The translations under genes and the position numbers were made by a program. From positions 248,001-312,000 of the forward strand of contig NZ_JAIBOA010000002.1 of the NCBI RefSeq assembly GCF_019458805.1: DNA of 64,000 bases, read 5' to 3'. The notes under the pieces are model-generated. The model ran no database searches. It saw only the letters and a program-made list of their open reading frames with translations, and had not been told where the DNA came from. Positions 1 to 10,577 of this stretch are shown here, one piece after another. Position 1 is the first letter of the stretch, and each line of letters begins with the position of its first letter. This DNA is from Actinomadura parmotrematis. Lineage in GTDB: Bacteria > Actinomycetota > Actinomycetes > Streptosporangiales > Streptosporangiaceae.

Positions 1-1610
<1,610 letters not shown>

Positions 1611-1637
1611 CCCGCCCGGCCCGCCCGGCCCGCCCGG
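1611..1637. repeat. Three tandem copies of a 9-bp C/G-rich unit after the fumarase stop
   Basis: CCCGCCCGG occurs three times in a row directly after the stop of the class I fumarase and before the convergent kinase stop. It is a short simple repeat in the 36-bp convergent gap, with no clear hairpin. No function is claimed. Confidence 0.6.
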
Positions 1638-1646
1638 CTGCCCCGC

Positions 1647-3029
1647 TCAGTCCTGCGGCGGCGGCGTGGAGCCGGGCAGGGCCGTCGGCAGGATCGGCTG
1701 CGGCCACACCGGCCGGCACTTGCGGGGCTTCTTCCGGCAGGGCTTCACCCACGTCGGGGACGGCGTCGGCGACGCCGTCGGCCCCTCCGTCGCGGGCGGC
1801 GGCGCCGGGGTCGCGGACGCGGACGGCGGCGCCGCCCGGCCGCTCGTGCCGCCCGGGGGCGCCGACGGCGTCGGCCGGGCCGCGCGGGCGCTGCCGGTGA
1901 CGCCGCCGGGCGGCGGGCCGGCGCCGCGCAGCGTCCGCACCGCCGACACCGGCACGGACGAGGCGCCCGGCACGACCGCCGTCGTGGTCACCACGATCCG
2001 CACCCGGTCCGGTGCCGGCCCGCCGCCCGGGGCGGCGGCCGCCACCGCCCACACCACCGCGGCCACCGCGACCGACGCCCACGCGGCGGCGAGCCCCGCC
2101 TTCACCCGCGAGCGCCGCGCCGGGGGCTCGGGCGCGGCGGGCCGCTCGACGAACGCCGCGGGCCGCCAGAGCCGCGCGATCGCCGCGGCCGGGTCGCCGC
2201 CCGCCGCCGACTGCGGCAGCGCGCGCAGCAGCCCGGCGGCCGTCGGGCGGTCCGCCGGGTCCTTGGCGAGGGCCGCGACGACCGCGGGCCGCAGGTCGTC
2301 GCCGAGGCCCTCCAGGTCGGGCGGCAGGTGCACGACCCGCTCGGCCAGCCGGTCCGGCGGGCCCGCCCCGAAGGGGTGCCGGCCGGTCGCGGCGTAGGCG
2401 ACCAGGCAGCCCCAGCCGAACACGTCGGACGCCGCCGTGGCCGGGCCGCCGGTGAGCCGCTCGGGCGCGATCCACCCCGGGCTGCCCATCACCACGCCCG
2501 TCTCGGTCAGCGCCTCGGCGAGCTCGGGCGCGTAGGCGATCCCGAAGTCGATCACGCGGGGGCCGGCCGGGGCGAGCAGCACGTTGCCCGGCTTCAGGTC
2601 GCGGTGCACCAGGCCCGCGCCGTGGATCGCCACGAGCGCGGCCGCCGCCCCGATCGCGACGGCGGCGACCGCGTCCGCCGGCAGCGGCCCGTGCCGCTCC
2701 ACCGTCCGCGACAGCGGCGGCCCCTCGATGAACTCGGTGACGATGTAGGGGTGCTCGCGGCCGCTGCCGTCGTCCAGCACCCGGGCGGTGCAGAACGAGG
2801 CGACGCGCTGGGCGTAGGCGGCCTCGGCACGGAACCGCAGCCGCGCCTCGGGGTCGGCGGCCCGCGCCGGCGGCAGCGTCTTCACCGCGACGAGCGCGCC
2901 CGAGGGGGCCCGCCCCAGGTAGACCACGCCCATGCCGCCGGCGCCGAGGCGGCCGAGCAGGACGCACCCGCCGGCCTCGGGCGGATCGCCCGGAGCCAAG
3001 GGCGGGATGCGGTGCGGCGCTGGTTGCAC
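1647..3029 (-). CDS. Membrane Ser/Thr protein kinase
   Basis: Hanks-type kinase of 460 residues. The glycine loop GRLGAGGMGVVYLG lies at about 26-39, followed by the VAVKTLPP lysine, the catalytic loop HRDLKPGNVLL (H142), DFGIAY and an APE motif in GSPGWIAPERL. After the kinase domain comes a basic stretch, one hydrophobic segment (AAAWASVAVAAVVWAVAAAA) and a Pro/Thr/Ser-rich external tail with no PASTA repeats. I chose the GTG at 3029 because GGGGAGG lies about 5 nt upstream and the product starts close to the kinase domain; an upstream GTG at 3146 would add 39 low-complexity residues. It is divergent from the next kinase. Substrates are unknown. Confidence 0.9.
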   Translation of the reverse strand: MQPAPHRIPPLAPGDPPEAGGCVLLGRLGAGGMGVVYLGRAPSGALVAVKTLPPARAADPEARLRFRAEAAYAQRVASFCTARVLDDGSGREHPYIVTEFIEGPPLSRTVERHGPLPADAVAAVAIGAAAALVAIHGAGLVHRDLKPGNVLLAPAGPRVIDFGIAYAPELAEALTETGVVMGSPGWIAPERLTGGPATAASDVFGWGCLVAYAATGRHPFGAGPPDRLAERVVHLPPDLEGLGDDLRPAVVAALAKDPADRPTAAGLLRALPQSAAGGDPAAAIARLWRPAAFVERPAAPEPPARRSRVKAGLAAAWASVAVAAVVWAVAAAAPGGGPAPDRVRIVVTTTAVVPGASSVPVSAVRTLRGAGPPPGGVTGSARAARPTPSAPPGGTSGRAAPPSASATPAPPPATEGPTASPTPSPTWVKPCRKKPRKCRPVWPQPILPTALPGSTPPPQD

Positions 3030-3252
3030 GCGGGCCTCCCCAGGGCGGGCGGGGCCCGGTACCGCAGGCGGCCCCGCTTCCCACCCACCATCCCCGATGC
3101 CGCCCGCCGCGAGGCGGCGAATCGCGATAAACAACGCGAGTGTCACCTTGCGGGACAGGAAGGCCGGGGAGTGACCGGGGGGTAGGTCACAGTATCGGCC
3201 CTAAATCCGAGTTGGTCCTGCGGTCTCACGGATGACCGCATGGCCACTCCGG

Positions 3253-3258
3253 TATCTT
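3253..3258 (+). promoter_or_regulatory. -10 element of a probable leaderless promoter
   Basis: TATCTT ends 7 nt before the ATG at 3266, the spacing expected if transcription starts at the A of the start codon. No Shine-Dalgarno sequence precedes this ATG. No good -35 is seen. Confidence 0.45.
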
Positions 3259-3265
3259 TTCCGCC

Positions 3266-4534
3266 ATGTCTCAGTCAGAGCGCCTCGTGCTCGCGACGCG
3301 CTACCGGCTGGTCTCGGAGATAGGCCAGGGTGCCAACGGCATCGTCTGGCGGGCGCACGACGACCTCCTCGATCGCGCGGTGGCGGTCAAGGAGCTGCGC
3401 CCGCCCGAAGAGCTCTCCGAGAGCGACCGGGTGGTCTTCTACCGCCGCACCCTGCGCGAGGCGCGCGCGCCCGCCGCGCTGCGCTCGACGTCCATCGTCG
3501 AGGTCTACGACGTGGTCATCGAGGCGGGCCGGCCGTGGATCGTGATGGAGCTGATCGAGGCGCCCAGCCTGGAGCAGCTCATCGAGCGCTCCGGGCCGCT
3601 GCCCGCCGAGCGCGTCGCCCACATCGGCCGCCGCCTGCTGGAGGCGCTCGCCGTCGCGCACCGCGCCGGCATCGTGCACCGCGACCTGAAGCCGAGCAAC
3701 GTCCTGCTGGACGGCGACCGGGTCGTGCTGACCGACTTCGGCCTCGCCTTCTCCTCCGGCTCCTCCAGCCTGACCAAGACCGGTCACTTCATGGGGTCGC
3801 CCGCCTACGTGGCGCCCGAGGTCGCCGCCGGCGAGAAGGCCACCCCGCGCTCGGACCTGTGGTCCCTCGGCGCGACCCTGTACGCCGCGCTGGAGGGCCG
3901 CCCGCCCTTCGAGCGCGAGAACGTGATGGCGACCCTCAGCGCCCTCGCCAACGAGTCCGCGCCCGCCCCGCAGAACGCCGGCGCGCTCGGCCCGGTCGTC
4001 ACCGGGCTGCTGGAGAAGAACCCGACGAGGCGGCTCACGCAGGCGCGGGCCGCGGACCGGCTGGAGAGAGCGATGACCGGTCCCCGCAGCGGCCGCCGGG
4101 CCCGCCCCCCGCGCTACCGGATGATGGTGGTGATCGGGCTGATCGGCGCCACCGTCGCGTCCTGCGGCATCGGCGCGACCGCCCTCGTCGTCGGCATGAT
4201 GCGCGAGGGCTCCGGCCCGTCCCCGACCGCCGCCGCCGGGTCCGCGCCCGCCGCGTCGTCCTCGGCCGCCCCGGCGGGCGCCGCCGACAGCACCCTGGTG
4301 ATCCGCGCCCGCGACGCCGGCTGCAAGATCTTCGTGTCGGTGCCGGGCACGCGGCTCACCGTGCTGTCGAACGAGACGCTGAGCGTCGGCACCGCCCGCC
4401 AGTACGGCCAGCCGCGCCTGAACGCCGTCGTCTACGACGCCGCGGCCTGCGAGGTGTGGGTGAACGGCAAGGAGCAGCCCGCCGGCACCCCCGGGCAGCG
4501 CAAGAGCTACACGGTGCAGAAGGCCTCGTCCTGA
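3266..4534 (+). CDS. Membrane Ser/Thr protein kinase
   Basis: Hanks-type kinase of 422 residues: glycine loop EIGQGANGIVW near 18-28, AVAVKEL lysine, HRDLKPSNVLL with catalytic D140, DFGLAF, and GSPAYVAPEV. After about residue 270 a basic patch precedes one membrane segment (MMVVIGLIGATVASCGIGAT), so the kinase is cytoplasmic and a small C-terminal domain of about 100 residues (two Cys) lies outside. The start has no Shine-Dalgarno and a -10 box 7 nt upstream, suggesting leaderless translation. It is transcribed divergently from the other kinase across 236 bp and is 110 bp before fumC. Its targets cannot be read from the sequence. Confidence 0.92.
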   Translation: MSQSERLVLATRYRLVSEIGQGANGIVWRAHDDLLDRAVAVKELRPPEELSESDRVVFYRRTLREARAPAALRSTSIVEVYDVVIEAGRPWIVMELIEAPSLEQLIERSGPLPAERVAHIGRRLLEALAVAHRAGIVHRDLKPSNVLLDGDRVVLTDFGLAFSSGSSSLTKTGHFMGSPAYVAPEVAAGEKATPRSDLWSLGATLYAALEGRPPFERENVMATLSALANESAPAPQNAGALGPVVTGLLEKNPTRRLTQARAADRLERAMTGPRSGRRARPPRYRMMVVIGLIGATVASCGIGATALVVGMMREGSGPSPTAAAGSAPAASSSAAPAGAADSTLVIRARDAGCKIFVSVPGTRLTVLSNETLSVGTARQYGQPRLNAVVYDAAACEVWVNGKEQPAGTPGQRKSYTVQKASS

Positions 4535-4644
4535 CCGCGCGTCGCCCATCTCACCTCTAACCCCGCCCCGGCGGGGAATGGTCGCCGGTGATCCGTCGCT
4601 GGACGGAGAGAAGCACAACGGCGAGCTTTGCGGAGGTGTCGGCG

Positions 4645-6051
4645 ATGGCCGGCGAGCAGGAGTACCGGGTCGAGCACGATTCCATGGGCGAGGTGCGGGT
4701 GCCCGCCGCCGCCAAGTGGCGCGCGCAGACGCAGCGGGCGGTGGAGAACTTCCCGATCTCGGGCCGGACGCTGGACCCCGCGCACATCGCCGCGCTCGCC
4801 CGCATCAAGGCCGCCGCCGCCGTGGTGAACGCCGAGCTCGGCGTCCTGGACGAGGACGTCGCGCGGGCCGTCGCGGAGGCGGCGGGCGAGGTCGCCGAGG
4901 GCCGCTGGGACGACCAGTTCCCCGTCGACGTGTTCCAGACCGGCTCGGGCACCTCCTCCAACATGAACGCCAACGAGGTCGTCGCGACGCTCGCCGCGGA
5001 GCGCCTCGGCCGCCCCGTCCACCCGAACGACCACGTCAACGCCTCGCAGTCGTCCAACGACGTGTTCCCCTCCTCCATCCACATCGCCGCGACCGACGCC
5101 GTCGTCAACCGGCTGATCCCCGCGCTGCGGCACCTGGAGGGCGCCCTGGACCGCAAGGCGGTGGAGTTCGCGCCGCTGGTGAAGGCCGGCCGCACCCACC
5201 TGATGGACGCGACGCCCGTCACGCTCGGCCAGGAGTTCGGCGGCTACGCCGCGCAGGTCCGCTACGGCGTGGAGCGGCTGGAGGCCGTCCTGCCGCGCCT
5301 CGCCGAGCTGCCGCTCGGCGGCACCGCCGTCGGCACCGGCATCAACACCCCCGCCGGGTTCGCCGCCCGCGTCATCGCCGAGATCGCCCGCACCACCGGG
5401 CTGCCGCTGACCGAGGCCCGCGACCACTTCGAGGCGCAGAGCGCCCGCGACGGGCTGGTGGAGGCGAGCGGCGCGCTGAAGACCATCGCGGTCGGCCTCA
5501 ACAAGATCGCCAACGATCTGCGCTGGATGGGGTCGGGGCCGCGGGCCGGCCTCGCCGAGATCCGGCTGCCCGACCTGCAGCCCGGCTCGTCGATCATGCC
5601 GGGCAAGGTCAACCCGGTGGTCCCCGAGGCGGTCGTGCAGGTCGCCGCGCAGGTCATCGGCAACGACGCCGCCATCGCGTTCGGCGGCGCGGCCGGCGCG
5701 TTCGAGCTGAACGTCACGCTGCCGATGCTGGCCCGCAACCTGCTGGAGTCGATCGCGCTGCTGGCGAGCGTGTCGCGGCTCCTCGCCGACCGGGTGATCG
5801 ACGGCGTCGAGGCCGACGAGGCGCGGATGCGCGAGTACGCCGAGTCCTCGCCGTCGATCGTCACCCCGCTGAACCGCTACCTCGGCTACGAGGAGGCCGC
5901 CAAGGTCGCCAAGCAGGCCCTCGCCGAGCGGAAGACGATCCGGCAGGTCGTGCTGGAGCGCGGGTACGTGGACGCGGGCAAGCTGACGGAGGAGGAGCTC
6001 GACGCCGCCCTGGACGTCCTGTCGATGACCGGCGCGGACCGGGACCGGTAG
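4645..6051 (+). CDS. fumC: Fumarate hydratase class II
   Basis: Iron-independent fumarase of the aspartase/fumarase superfamily, 468 residues, the usual length. Seen directly: [14 protein letters not shown] near 99, [14 protein letters not shown] near 127, [16 protein letters not shown], and the superfamily signature [11 protein letters not shown] at 314-324. I chose ATG 4645 because GGAGGT sits at 4632-4637 with a 7-nt spacer; an in-frame ATG at 4588 would add 19 residues without family resemblance. It probably backs up the oxygen-labile class I enzyme upstream. M. tuberculosis has only the class II enzyme in the matching neighbourhood (Rv1098c). Confidence 0.96.
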   Translation: MAGEQEYRVEHDSMGEVRVPAAAKWRAQTQRAVENFPISGRTLDPAHIAALARIKAAAAVVNAELGVLDEDVARAVAEAAGEVAEGRWDDQFPVDVFQTGSGTSSNMNANEVVATLAAERLGRPVHPNDHVNASQSSNDVFPSSIHIAATDAVVNRLIPALRHLEGALDRKAVEFAPLVKAGRTHLMDATPVTLGQEFGGYAAQVRYGVERLEAVLPRLAELPLGGTAVGTGINTPAGFAARVIAEIARTTGLPLTEARDHFEAQSARDGLVEASGALKTIAVGLNKIANDLRWMGSGPRAGLAEIRLPDLQPGSSIMPGKVNPVVPEAVVQVAAQVIGNDAAIAFGGAAGAFELNVTLPMLARNLLESIALLASVSRLLADRVIDGVEADEARMREYAESSPSIVTPLNRYLGYEEAAKVAKQALAERKTIRQVVLERGYVDAGKLTEEELDAALDVLSMTGADRDR

Positions 6052-6060
6052 CGGGCCGGG

Positions 6061-6537
6061 TCAGTACCAGCCGGCGGCCTGCCAGTGGTTCCAGGCCGAG
6101 CAGGGCGTCCCGTAGCGGGCGGCCACGTAGCGGAGGCCCCACTTGATCTGGGTGCGGGCGCTGGACCGCCAGTCCGGTCCGGCGCTCGCCATCTTGGAGC
6201 CCGGCAGGGCCTGCGGGATGCCGTGCGCCCCGGCCGGGTTGTGGGCGCTCTCGTTCCAGTGGCTCTCGCGGCTCCACAGCCGCTCCAGGCAGCGGAACTG
6301 GCGCTCCGACCGCCAGCCGTGGCCGCGCATCAGCGCCCGCGCGAGGTCCTTGTTGCGGGCCGGCCGGTCCCCGGCCGCGCGGTCCCCGTGGAGCCGCTCC
6401 GCGTAGGCGACGGCGGCCAGGCGGTCGGCCCGGTCCGGCGCCGGCGCGAAGGGGTCGTCCGCCATGGGCACGACGACCAGCGCGGTGGCCGCGCCCAGCG
6501 ACACGATCCTGATCACGTTCCGTATCAGTGATGGCAC
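6061..6537 (-). CDS. Secreted lytic-transglycosylase-like protein (paralogue 1)
   Basis: A 158-residue protein with an N-terminal hydrophobic segment (IVSLGAATALVVVPMA) and a C-terminal SLT-like/APF-type domain. The conserved block has WSRESHWN (candidate catalytic E91), GIPQALPGSKM, TQIKWGLRYV and a terminal AGWY. It is expected to act on peptidoglycan outside the membrane. It is the first of three leftward paralogues (also 6750-7244 and 7666-8658). The GTG start at 6537 lacks a strong ribosome site and a GTG seven codons further in is possible. It converges on fumC with only 9 bp between stops. Confidence 0.82.
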   Translation of the reverse strand: MPSLIRNVIRIVSLGAATALVVVPMADDPFAPAPDRADRLAAVAYAERLHGDRAAGDRPARNKDLARALMRGHGWRSERQFRCLERLWSRESHWNESAHNPAGAHGIPQALPGSKMASAGPDWRSSARTQIKWGLRYVAARYGTPCSAWNHWQAAGWY

Positions 6538-6749
6538 GCGACGTAGCCTGTGCCCCGGCGGGGCCGCGCGGACACGCTCCGGCGGGTCTCCGGGACGGGC
6601 TTTTGCCGACCTATTGGCGTGCGGTGCCAGAGCGGGCGGACAAAAGGGGACGGGCCGCGGCCCGTCCCCCCGTCCACCGACCGCGACATCCCGCCCCTAG
6701 CGCCCGTATGGGGAGCTGTGCGGACGGGCCGCGGCCCGTTGTGCGGTGG

Positions 6750-7244
6750 TTAGTACCAGCCCTGCGCGCTGGAGTGGTTCAGCGCGCGGCACGGGGTCTT
6801 GTACCGCTTCTTGATGTACCCCAGCCCCCACTTGATCTGGGTGCGCGGGTTGGTCCGCCAGTCCTTGCCGGCGCTGCGCATCTTCTTCCCGGGCAGCGCC
6901 TGCGGGATCCCGTACGCGCCCGAGGCGTTTCCGGCCTTGTGGTTCCAGTGGCTCTCGCGGTTCCACAGCTTCACGAGGCACTTGTACTGGCGGGTCGACC
7001 AGCCGCGCTTCTTGACCAGCTTCTTGGCGATGGCCTTGTTGCGCTGGGCGCGGGTCTTCTTCTTCGCCTTGGCCTTCACGGCCAGGGTCTGGACCTGAGC
7101 GGTCCGCGCCGCCTGCGCCGTCTGGACCGTCCGCACGGTGGCGGCCGGAGCGGCCTGGGCGGGCACCGCCTGCGCGGCGACGCCGAAGGACAGCGACGCG
7201 GCGACGGCGAGGGTGGCGGAACGCTGGAGGGACTTGCGGGTCAA
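6750..7244 (-). CDS. Secreted lytic-transglycosylase-like protein (paralogue 2)
   Basis: A 164-residue exported protein. A signal peptide ends near AQAVPAQA (about residue 31), followed by a Thr/Gln/Ala stretch, a very basic region (KAKAKKKTR) and the SLT-like domain: GWSTRQYKCL, WNRESHWN with candidate catalytic E97, SGAYGIPQALPGKKM, TQIKWGLGYI, ending GWY. The start is TTG at 7244, supported by GAAAGG about 6 nt upstream. The basic patch could bind teichoic acid or other anionic wall polymers (inference). It is closely related to the genes on either side, so tandem duplication is likely. Confidence 0.85.
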   Translation of the reverse strand: MTRKSLQRSATLAVAASLSFGVAAQAVPAQAAPAATVRTVQTAQAARTAQVQTLAVKAKAKKKTRAQRNKAIAKKLVKKRGWSTRQYKCLVKLWNRESHWNHKAGNASGAYGIPQALPGKKMRSAGKDWRTNPRTQIKWGLGYIKKRYKTPCRALNHSSAQGWY

Positions 7245-7665
7245 GATGAGCCTTTCGACGTACCGGGCGGCCGGCCGACCCGGTAGGGGTCACCCCGTGC
7301 GGCGCTGTCCCGCGCGCTGCGGGACGGCCGGGCACCGCGCCGCGCCCCGTCCGGGACGCGGTGGCACGCGCGCGCTCGGCGCCGCCGTGGAGGCGGGCGC
7401 GGGCGCGCACGGTTCCGGGGTGTTCCGGCGGCGGGCGGACGGGTGTCCGCGGCCACCGGGGATATGGAGATGGGGTCCGTCATCGGACCGGCCGCGTCAT
7501 CGCGGCACCAGACCGCGCGGGCAGGGGGAAGGCATCCGCGCGGGAAGGACGCCGGGCGTCCTTCGAGAGGACGTCGTCGTCCTCACCGGACGGCGCGGCT
7601 CGCGGCCGGCCGTCCGGAGAACAGGGGCCCGGTGCCGCCCTGGGCGGGCGGCACGGGCGGGAGGG
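7245..7665. other. Intergenic region between two transglycosylase paralogues
   Basis: These 421 bp must carry the promoter of the 6750-7244 gene and the end of the 7666-8658 transcript. One perfect hairpin is at 7632-7654 and GC-rich inverted repeats lie near 7540-7620. I looked for the ydaO (cyclic di-AMP) riboswitch that often precedes actinobacterial wall hydrolases, in both orientations, and did not recognise its conserved core. No coding potential is apparent. Confidence 0.5.
7632..7654 (-). terminator. Hairpin downstream of the third transglycosylase-like gene
   Basis: GTGCCGCCC pairs perfectly with GGGCGGCAC around a TGGGC loop (9-bp stem, 5-nt loop), 11 bp past the stop of the 7666-8658 gene. 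There is no T-run, as is common in high-GC actinomycetes, so the terminator role is inferred from position and stem. Confidence 0.55.
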
Positions 7666-8658
7666 TCAGTACCAGCCGTTGGTCTCGGAGTGCTGCCAGG
7701 CGCCGCAGGGCGTGCCGTGGCGGCTCTTGATGTAGCCGAGACCCCACTTGATCTGGGTGCGGGCGCTGGTCCGCCAGTCCGAGCCGGCGCTCGCCATCTT
7801 GGAGCCCGGCAGGGCCTGCGGGATGCCGTAGGCGCCGGAGGGGTTGGCCGCGGTGGTGCGCCAGCCGCTCTCGCGGTTCCACAGCTTCACCAGGCAGGCG
7901 AACTGGCCGCTGCCGCTGAAGCCGTAGCTCGGCAGCATGGCCTTGGCGATGGCCTGCGCCTCGCCGGCGGGCACCGGGTCGGCGCCCGCGCCCGTGCCCG
8001 AGCCGCCGCCGGACGACGCGCTCTTGCTCGGCGTCGGGGTGGGCTTCGGGAGCGGCTTGCCCTTCGGCGACAGCTTGGGGGCCTTGCCCTTGGTGCGCAC
8101 GGCCCGCGAGGCGCGGTCGGCGGCCTGCTTGCTGCGCTGCGCCTCCAGGGCCTTGGCGTCGACGGCCTGGGCGGCGGCGTCCTTGAGGGGCGCCGCGGCG
8201 ATGGCGGTCTTGTCGGCCGCGTCGGCCTCCCCGTCGCCGGTCACCGCGAAGGCGGTGACGGCGCCGGCGCCGACGAGCACGACGGCCCCGGCGACGACCG
8301 CGGCCGCCTTCACGCCGCGGCGGCCGGTGCGGGCCTCGCCGCGGCGGGCGCGGCGCGGCGCGGCCTGCGGGTCGCCGTGGGGGTCGCCGTAGGAGTCGCC
8401 GGAGGGGCCGCCGCCGTACGAGTCGCCGTGGCCGAGGACGTCCGCGGGGGCCTCGTCCGCGCCGAAGGCGGCCGGGCCGGAGCCGTCCATGGCCGGGAAC
8501 CCGGCGGTGCGGCCGTCGCTGCCGGCGGTGCCGAACGCCGCGGGGGCGCCGGCGACCCGGCGGTCCGCGCCGTTCTCGGGGGCGGCGCCCCACGAGCCGG
8601 CGGGGGCGGAGCCCTGTCGATCGTCACGCCTAGGGGACCCGAACGAGTCTCCGGACAA
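7666..8658 (-). CDS. Membrane-anchored lytic-transglycosylase-like protein (paralogue 3)
   Basis: A 330-residue protein. A Gly/Ala/Asp/Pro-rich cytoplasmic N-terminus of about 110 residues contains GDSYGGG/GDPHGD-type repeats. One membrane segment (AAAVVAGAVVLVGAGAVTAF) follows, then an Ala/Lys-rich extracellular linker with KPTPTPSKS, then the SLT-like domain: CLVKLWNRESGWR (candidate catalytic E263), SGAYGIPQALPGSKM, TQIKWGLGYI, terminal NGWY. TTG 8658 is chosen because GGAAGGA lies 5-6 nt upstream. It differs from its two neighbours by the long cytoplasmic arm, which could tie wall cleavage to an internal partner (inference). Confidence 0.83.
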   Translation of the reverse strand: MSGDSFGSPRRDDRQGSAPAGSWGAAPENGADRRVAGAPAAFGTAGSDGRTAGFPAMDGSGPAAFGADEAPADVLGHGDSYGGGPSGDSYGDPHGDPQAAPRRARRGEARTGRRGVKAAAVVAGAVVLVGAGAVTAFAVTGDGEADAADKTAIAAAPLKDAAAQAVDAKALEAQRSKQAADRASRAVRTKGKAPKLSPKGKPLPKPTPTPSKSASSGGGSGTGAGADPVPAGEAQAIAKAMLPSYGFSGSGQFACLVKLWNRESGWRTTAANPSGAYGIPQALPGSKMASAGSDWRTSARTQIKWGLGYIKSRHGTPCGAWQHSETNGWY

Positions 8659-9146
8659 GGCGGTCCTTCCGACGGTCGGGCACGCATGGGCACGTGCACG
8701 AGCACTTCCACCCCTCGTCCGGCGGCCGCCGCGAAGGCGGGCCCGGACACGGAACGGAGCGCGCCGTGCCCGACGTCAGGGTCGACATAGGCGGATACGC
8801 ACCGTTCTGGGGGTGCTTACGGGGACACACAATGCCGGACGATCGGGGATGCTCCGCAACCAGAACGAGACGAATGCTCTCGTCCGCACACTTGTCAACT
8901 TGACCGAAAAGTTACCTTAACGCCCTGCGGAGCTGCGGTTCTTCGTCCTCGCCGCCGGGAGTGTGTCCTTCATCACATTCACACGGAGTGACGTCTCACG
9001 ATCACCGTCCGTCGATCACCCGGACGCGTTCCGCTCCGGCGCGGCGGGGCCTGGAACGCGAACGCCCCGGTGGCCGCGCGGCCACCGGGGCGTCCCGGGT
9101 TGTACGGAGCGTCACCGGGCGGTGGCCCGGCGCGCGGTGGAGCGGT
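8659..9146. other. Intergenic region upstream of transglycosylase 3 and downstream of phoH
   Basis: These 488 bp contain the phoH terminator (9062-9093) and, nearer the 8658 start, a locally AT-rich patch at 8860-8910. On the minus strand that patch reads TTGACA (8893-8898) followed 17 nt later by a poor -10 (ATTCGT). If used, it gives a leader of about 200 nt for the 7666-8658 gene. No known riboswitch core was recognised and no convincing gene is present. Confidence 0.4.
9062..9093 (-). terminator. Strong terminator hairpin after phoH
   Basis: A perfect 14-bp stem (ACGCCCCGGTGGCC with its complement) closes a GCGC loop. It lies 53 bp past the phoH stop and is the clearest transcription end of the leftward uppS-phoH pair. 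Confidence 0.8.
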
Positions 9147-10499
9147 CTAGACGCCGATGTCGCCGAGCATGTCGGTGACCAGCGCGGCGATCGGGGACCG
9201 CTCGGAACGGGTGAGGGTGACGTGCGCGAAGAGCGGGTGGCCCTTCAGCCGCTCCACCACCGCCGCGACGCCGTCGTGCCGCCCGACCCGCAGGTTGTCG
9301 CGCTGCGCCACGTCGTGGGTCAGCACGACCCGCGACCCGGCGCCGATCCGCGACAGCACGGTGAGCAGCACGCCGCGCTCCAGCGACTGCGCCTCGTCGA
9401 CGATCACGAACGCGTCGTGCAGCGACCGGCCGCGGATGTGGGTGAGCGGCAGGACCTCCAGCATCCCGCGGTCGAGGACCTCGTCCACCACCTCGGGGGT
9501 GGTGACGGCCGACAGCGTGTCGTGCACCGCCTGCGCCCACGGCGACATCTTCTCGTTCTCCGAGCCCGGCAGGTAGCCGAGGTCCTGCCCGCCGACCGCG
9601 TACAGCGGGCGGAACACCACGACCTTGCGGTGCCGGCGGCGCTCCAGGACGGCCTCCAGGCCCGCGCAGAGCGCGAGCGCGGACTTGCCGGTGCCGGCCC
9701 GGCCGCCGAGCGACACGATGCCGATGTCCTCGTCCATGAGCAGGTCGAGCGCGACGCGCTGCTCGGCCGAGCGGCCGCGCAGGCCGAACACCTCGCGGTC
9801 GCCGCGGACCAGCTTCACCGTCTTGTCGGCCTGCACCCGGCCGAGCGCCGAGCCGCGCTCCGACAGGAGCCGCAGGCCGGTGTGGCAGGGCAGGTCGGCG
9901 GTCTCCTCCAGGTGCAGCTCGCCGCTGTCGTAGAGCTGCTCGACGAGCCCGCCGGGGATCTCCACCTCGCGCATCCCGGTCCAGCCGGACTCCACCACCG
10001 CGAGCTCGGCCCGGTACTCCTCGGCGGCGAGGCCGACCGCCGACGCCTTGACCCGCATCGGCAGGTCCTTGGAGACGAGCACGACGTCGCGGCCCTCGCG
10101 GGCCAGCCAGCCCGCGACCGACAGGATGCGGGTGTCGTTGTCGCCGAGCCGGAACCCGTCGGGCAGCACGCTCGGGTCGGCGTGGTTCAGCTCGACGCGC
10201 AGGGTGCCGCCCTGCTCGTTCGCCGGGAGCGCCTCGTCGAGGCGGCCGTGCTCCAGGCGGAGGTCGTCCAGCGTGCGCAGGGCCTGCCGGGCGAAGTACC
10301 CGAGCTCGGGGTGGTCGCGCTTGCCCTCCAGCTCGGAGATGACGACGATGGGGAGTACGACCTCGTGCTCGGCGAACCGGGTCATCGCTCCCGGGTCGGC
10401 GAGCAGGACGCTGGTGTCGAGGACGTACGTGCGCCGATCCGGGAGCGGTCCCCCGGAGGTGCTCCCGGGGACGGGACGGCGCGAGGCGGTTGTGGCCAC
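9147..10499 (-). CDS. phoH2: PhoH family ATPase with N-terminal PIN domain
   Basis: A 450-residue two-domain protein. The N-terminal PIN-like nuclease domain starts near [12 protein letters not shown], with further acidic residues in [14 protein letters not shown] and GDNDTRILS. The C-terminal PhoH ATPase has the P-loop [11 protein letters not shown] near 266-273 and Walker [10 protein letters not shown] near 367, plus [10 protein letters not shown]. This PIN-PhoH fusion matches the PhoH2 family, reported to act as RNA helicase and RNase. GTG 10499 is chosen because AGGGAGA lies just upstream; an earlier ATG at 10535 would add 12 residues. It follows uppS by 78 bp, probably in one operon, and ends at a strong hairpin. 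Confidence 0.93.
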   Translation of the reverse strand: MATTASRRPVPGSTSGGPLPDRRTYVLDTSVLLADPGAMTRFAEHEVVLPIVVISELEGKRDHPELGYFARQALRTLDDLRLEHGRLDEALPANEQGGTLRVELNHADPSVLPDGFRLGDNDTRILSVAGWLAREGRDVVLVSKDLPMRVKASAVGLAAEEYRAELAVVESGWTGMREVEIPGGLVEQLYDSGELHLEETADLPCHTGLRLLSERGSALGRVQADKTVKLVRGDREVFGLRGRSAEQRVALDLLMDEDIGIVSLGGRAGTGKSALALCAGLEAVLERRRHRKVVVFRPLYAVGGQDLGYLPGSENEKMSPWAQAVHDTLSAVTTPEVVDEVLDRGMLEVLPLTHIRGRSLHDAFVIVDEAQSLERGVLLTVLSRIGAGSRVVLTHDVAQRDNLRVGRHDGVAAVVERLKGHPLFAHVTLTRSERSPIAALVTDMLGDIGV

Positions 10500-10577
10500 T
10501 CGATCTCCCTGACTATGGGGGAATGGGTGGCGCACCGGTCCGCCCGGACGGGGCGGTGGGCAGGGGCGCGGGGCCCC

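Noticed and set aside
8659..9061. Possible ydaO (cyclic di-AMP) riboswitch before a wall-hydrolase-like gene
   Set aside because: I searched both strands for the conserved cores expected of this riboswitch and did not find them.
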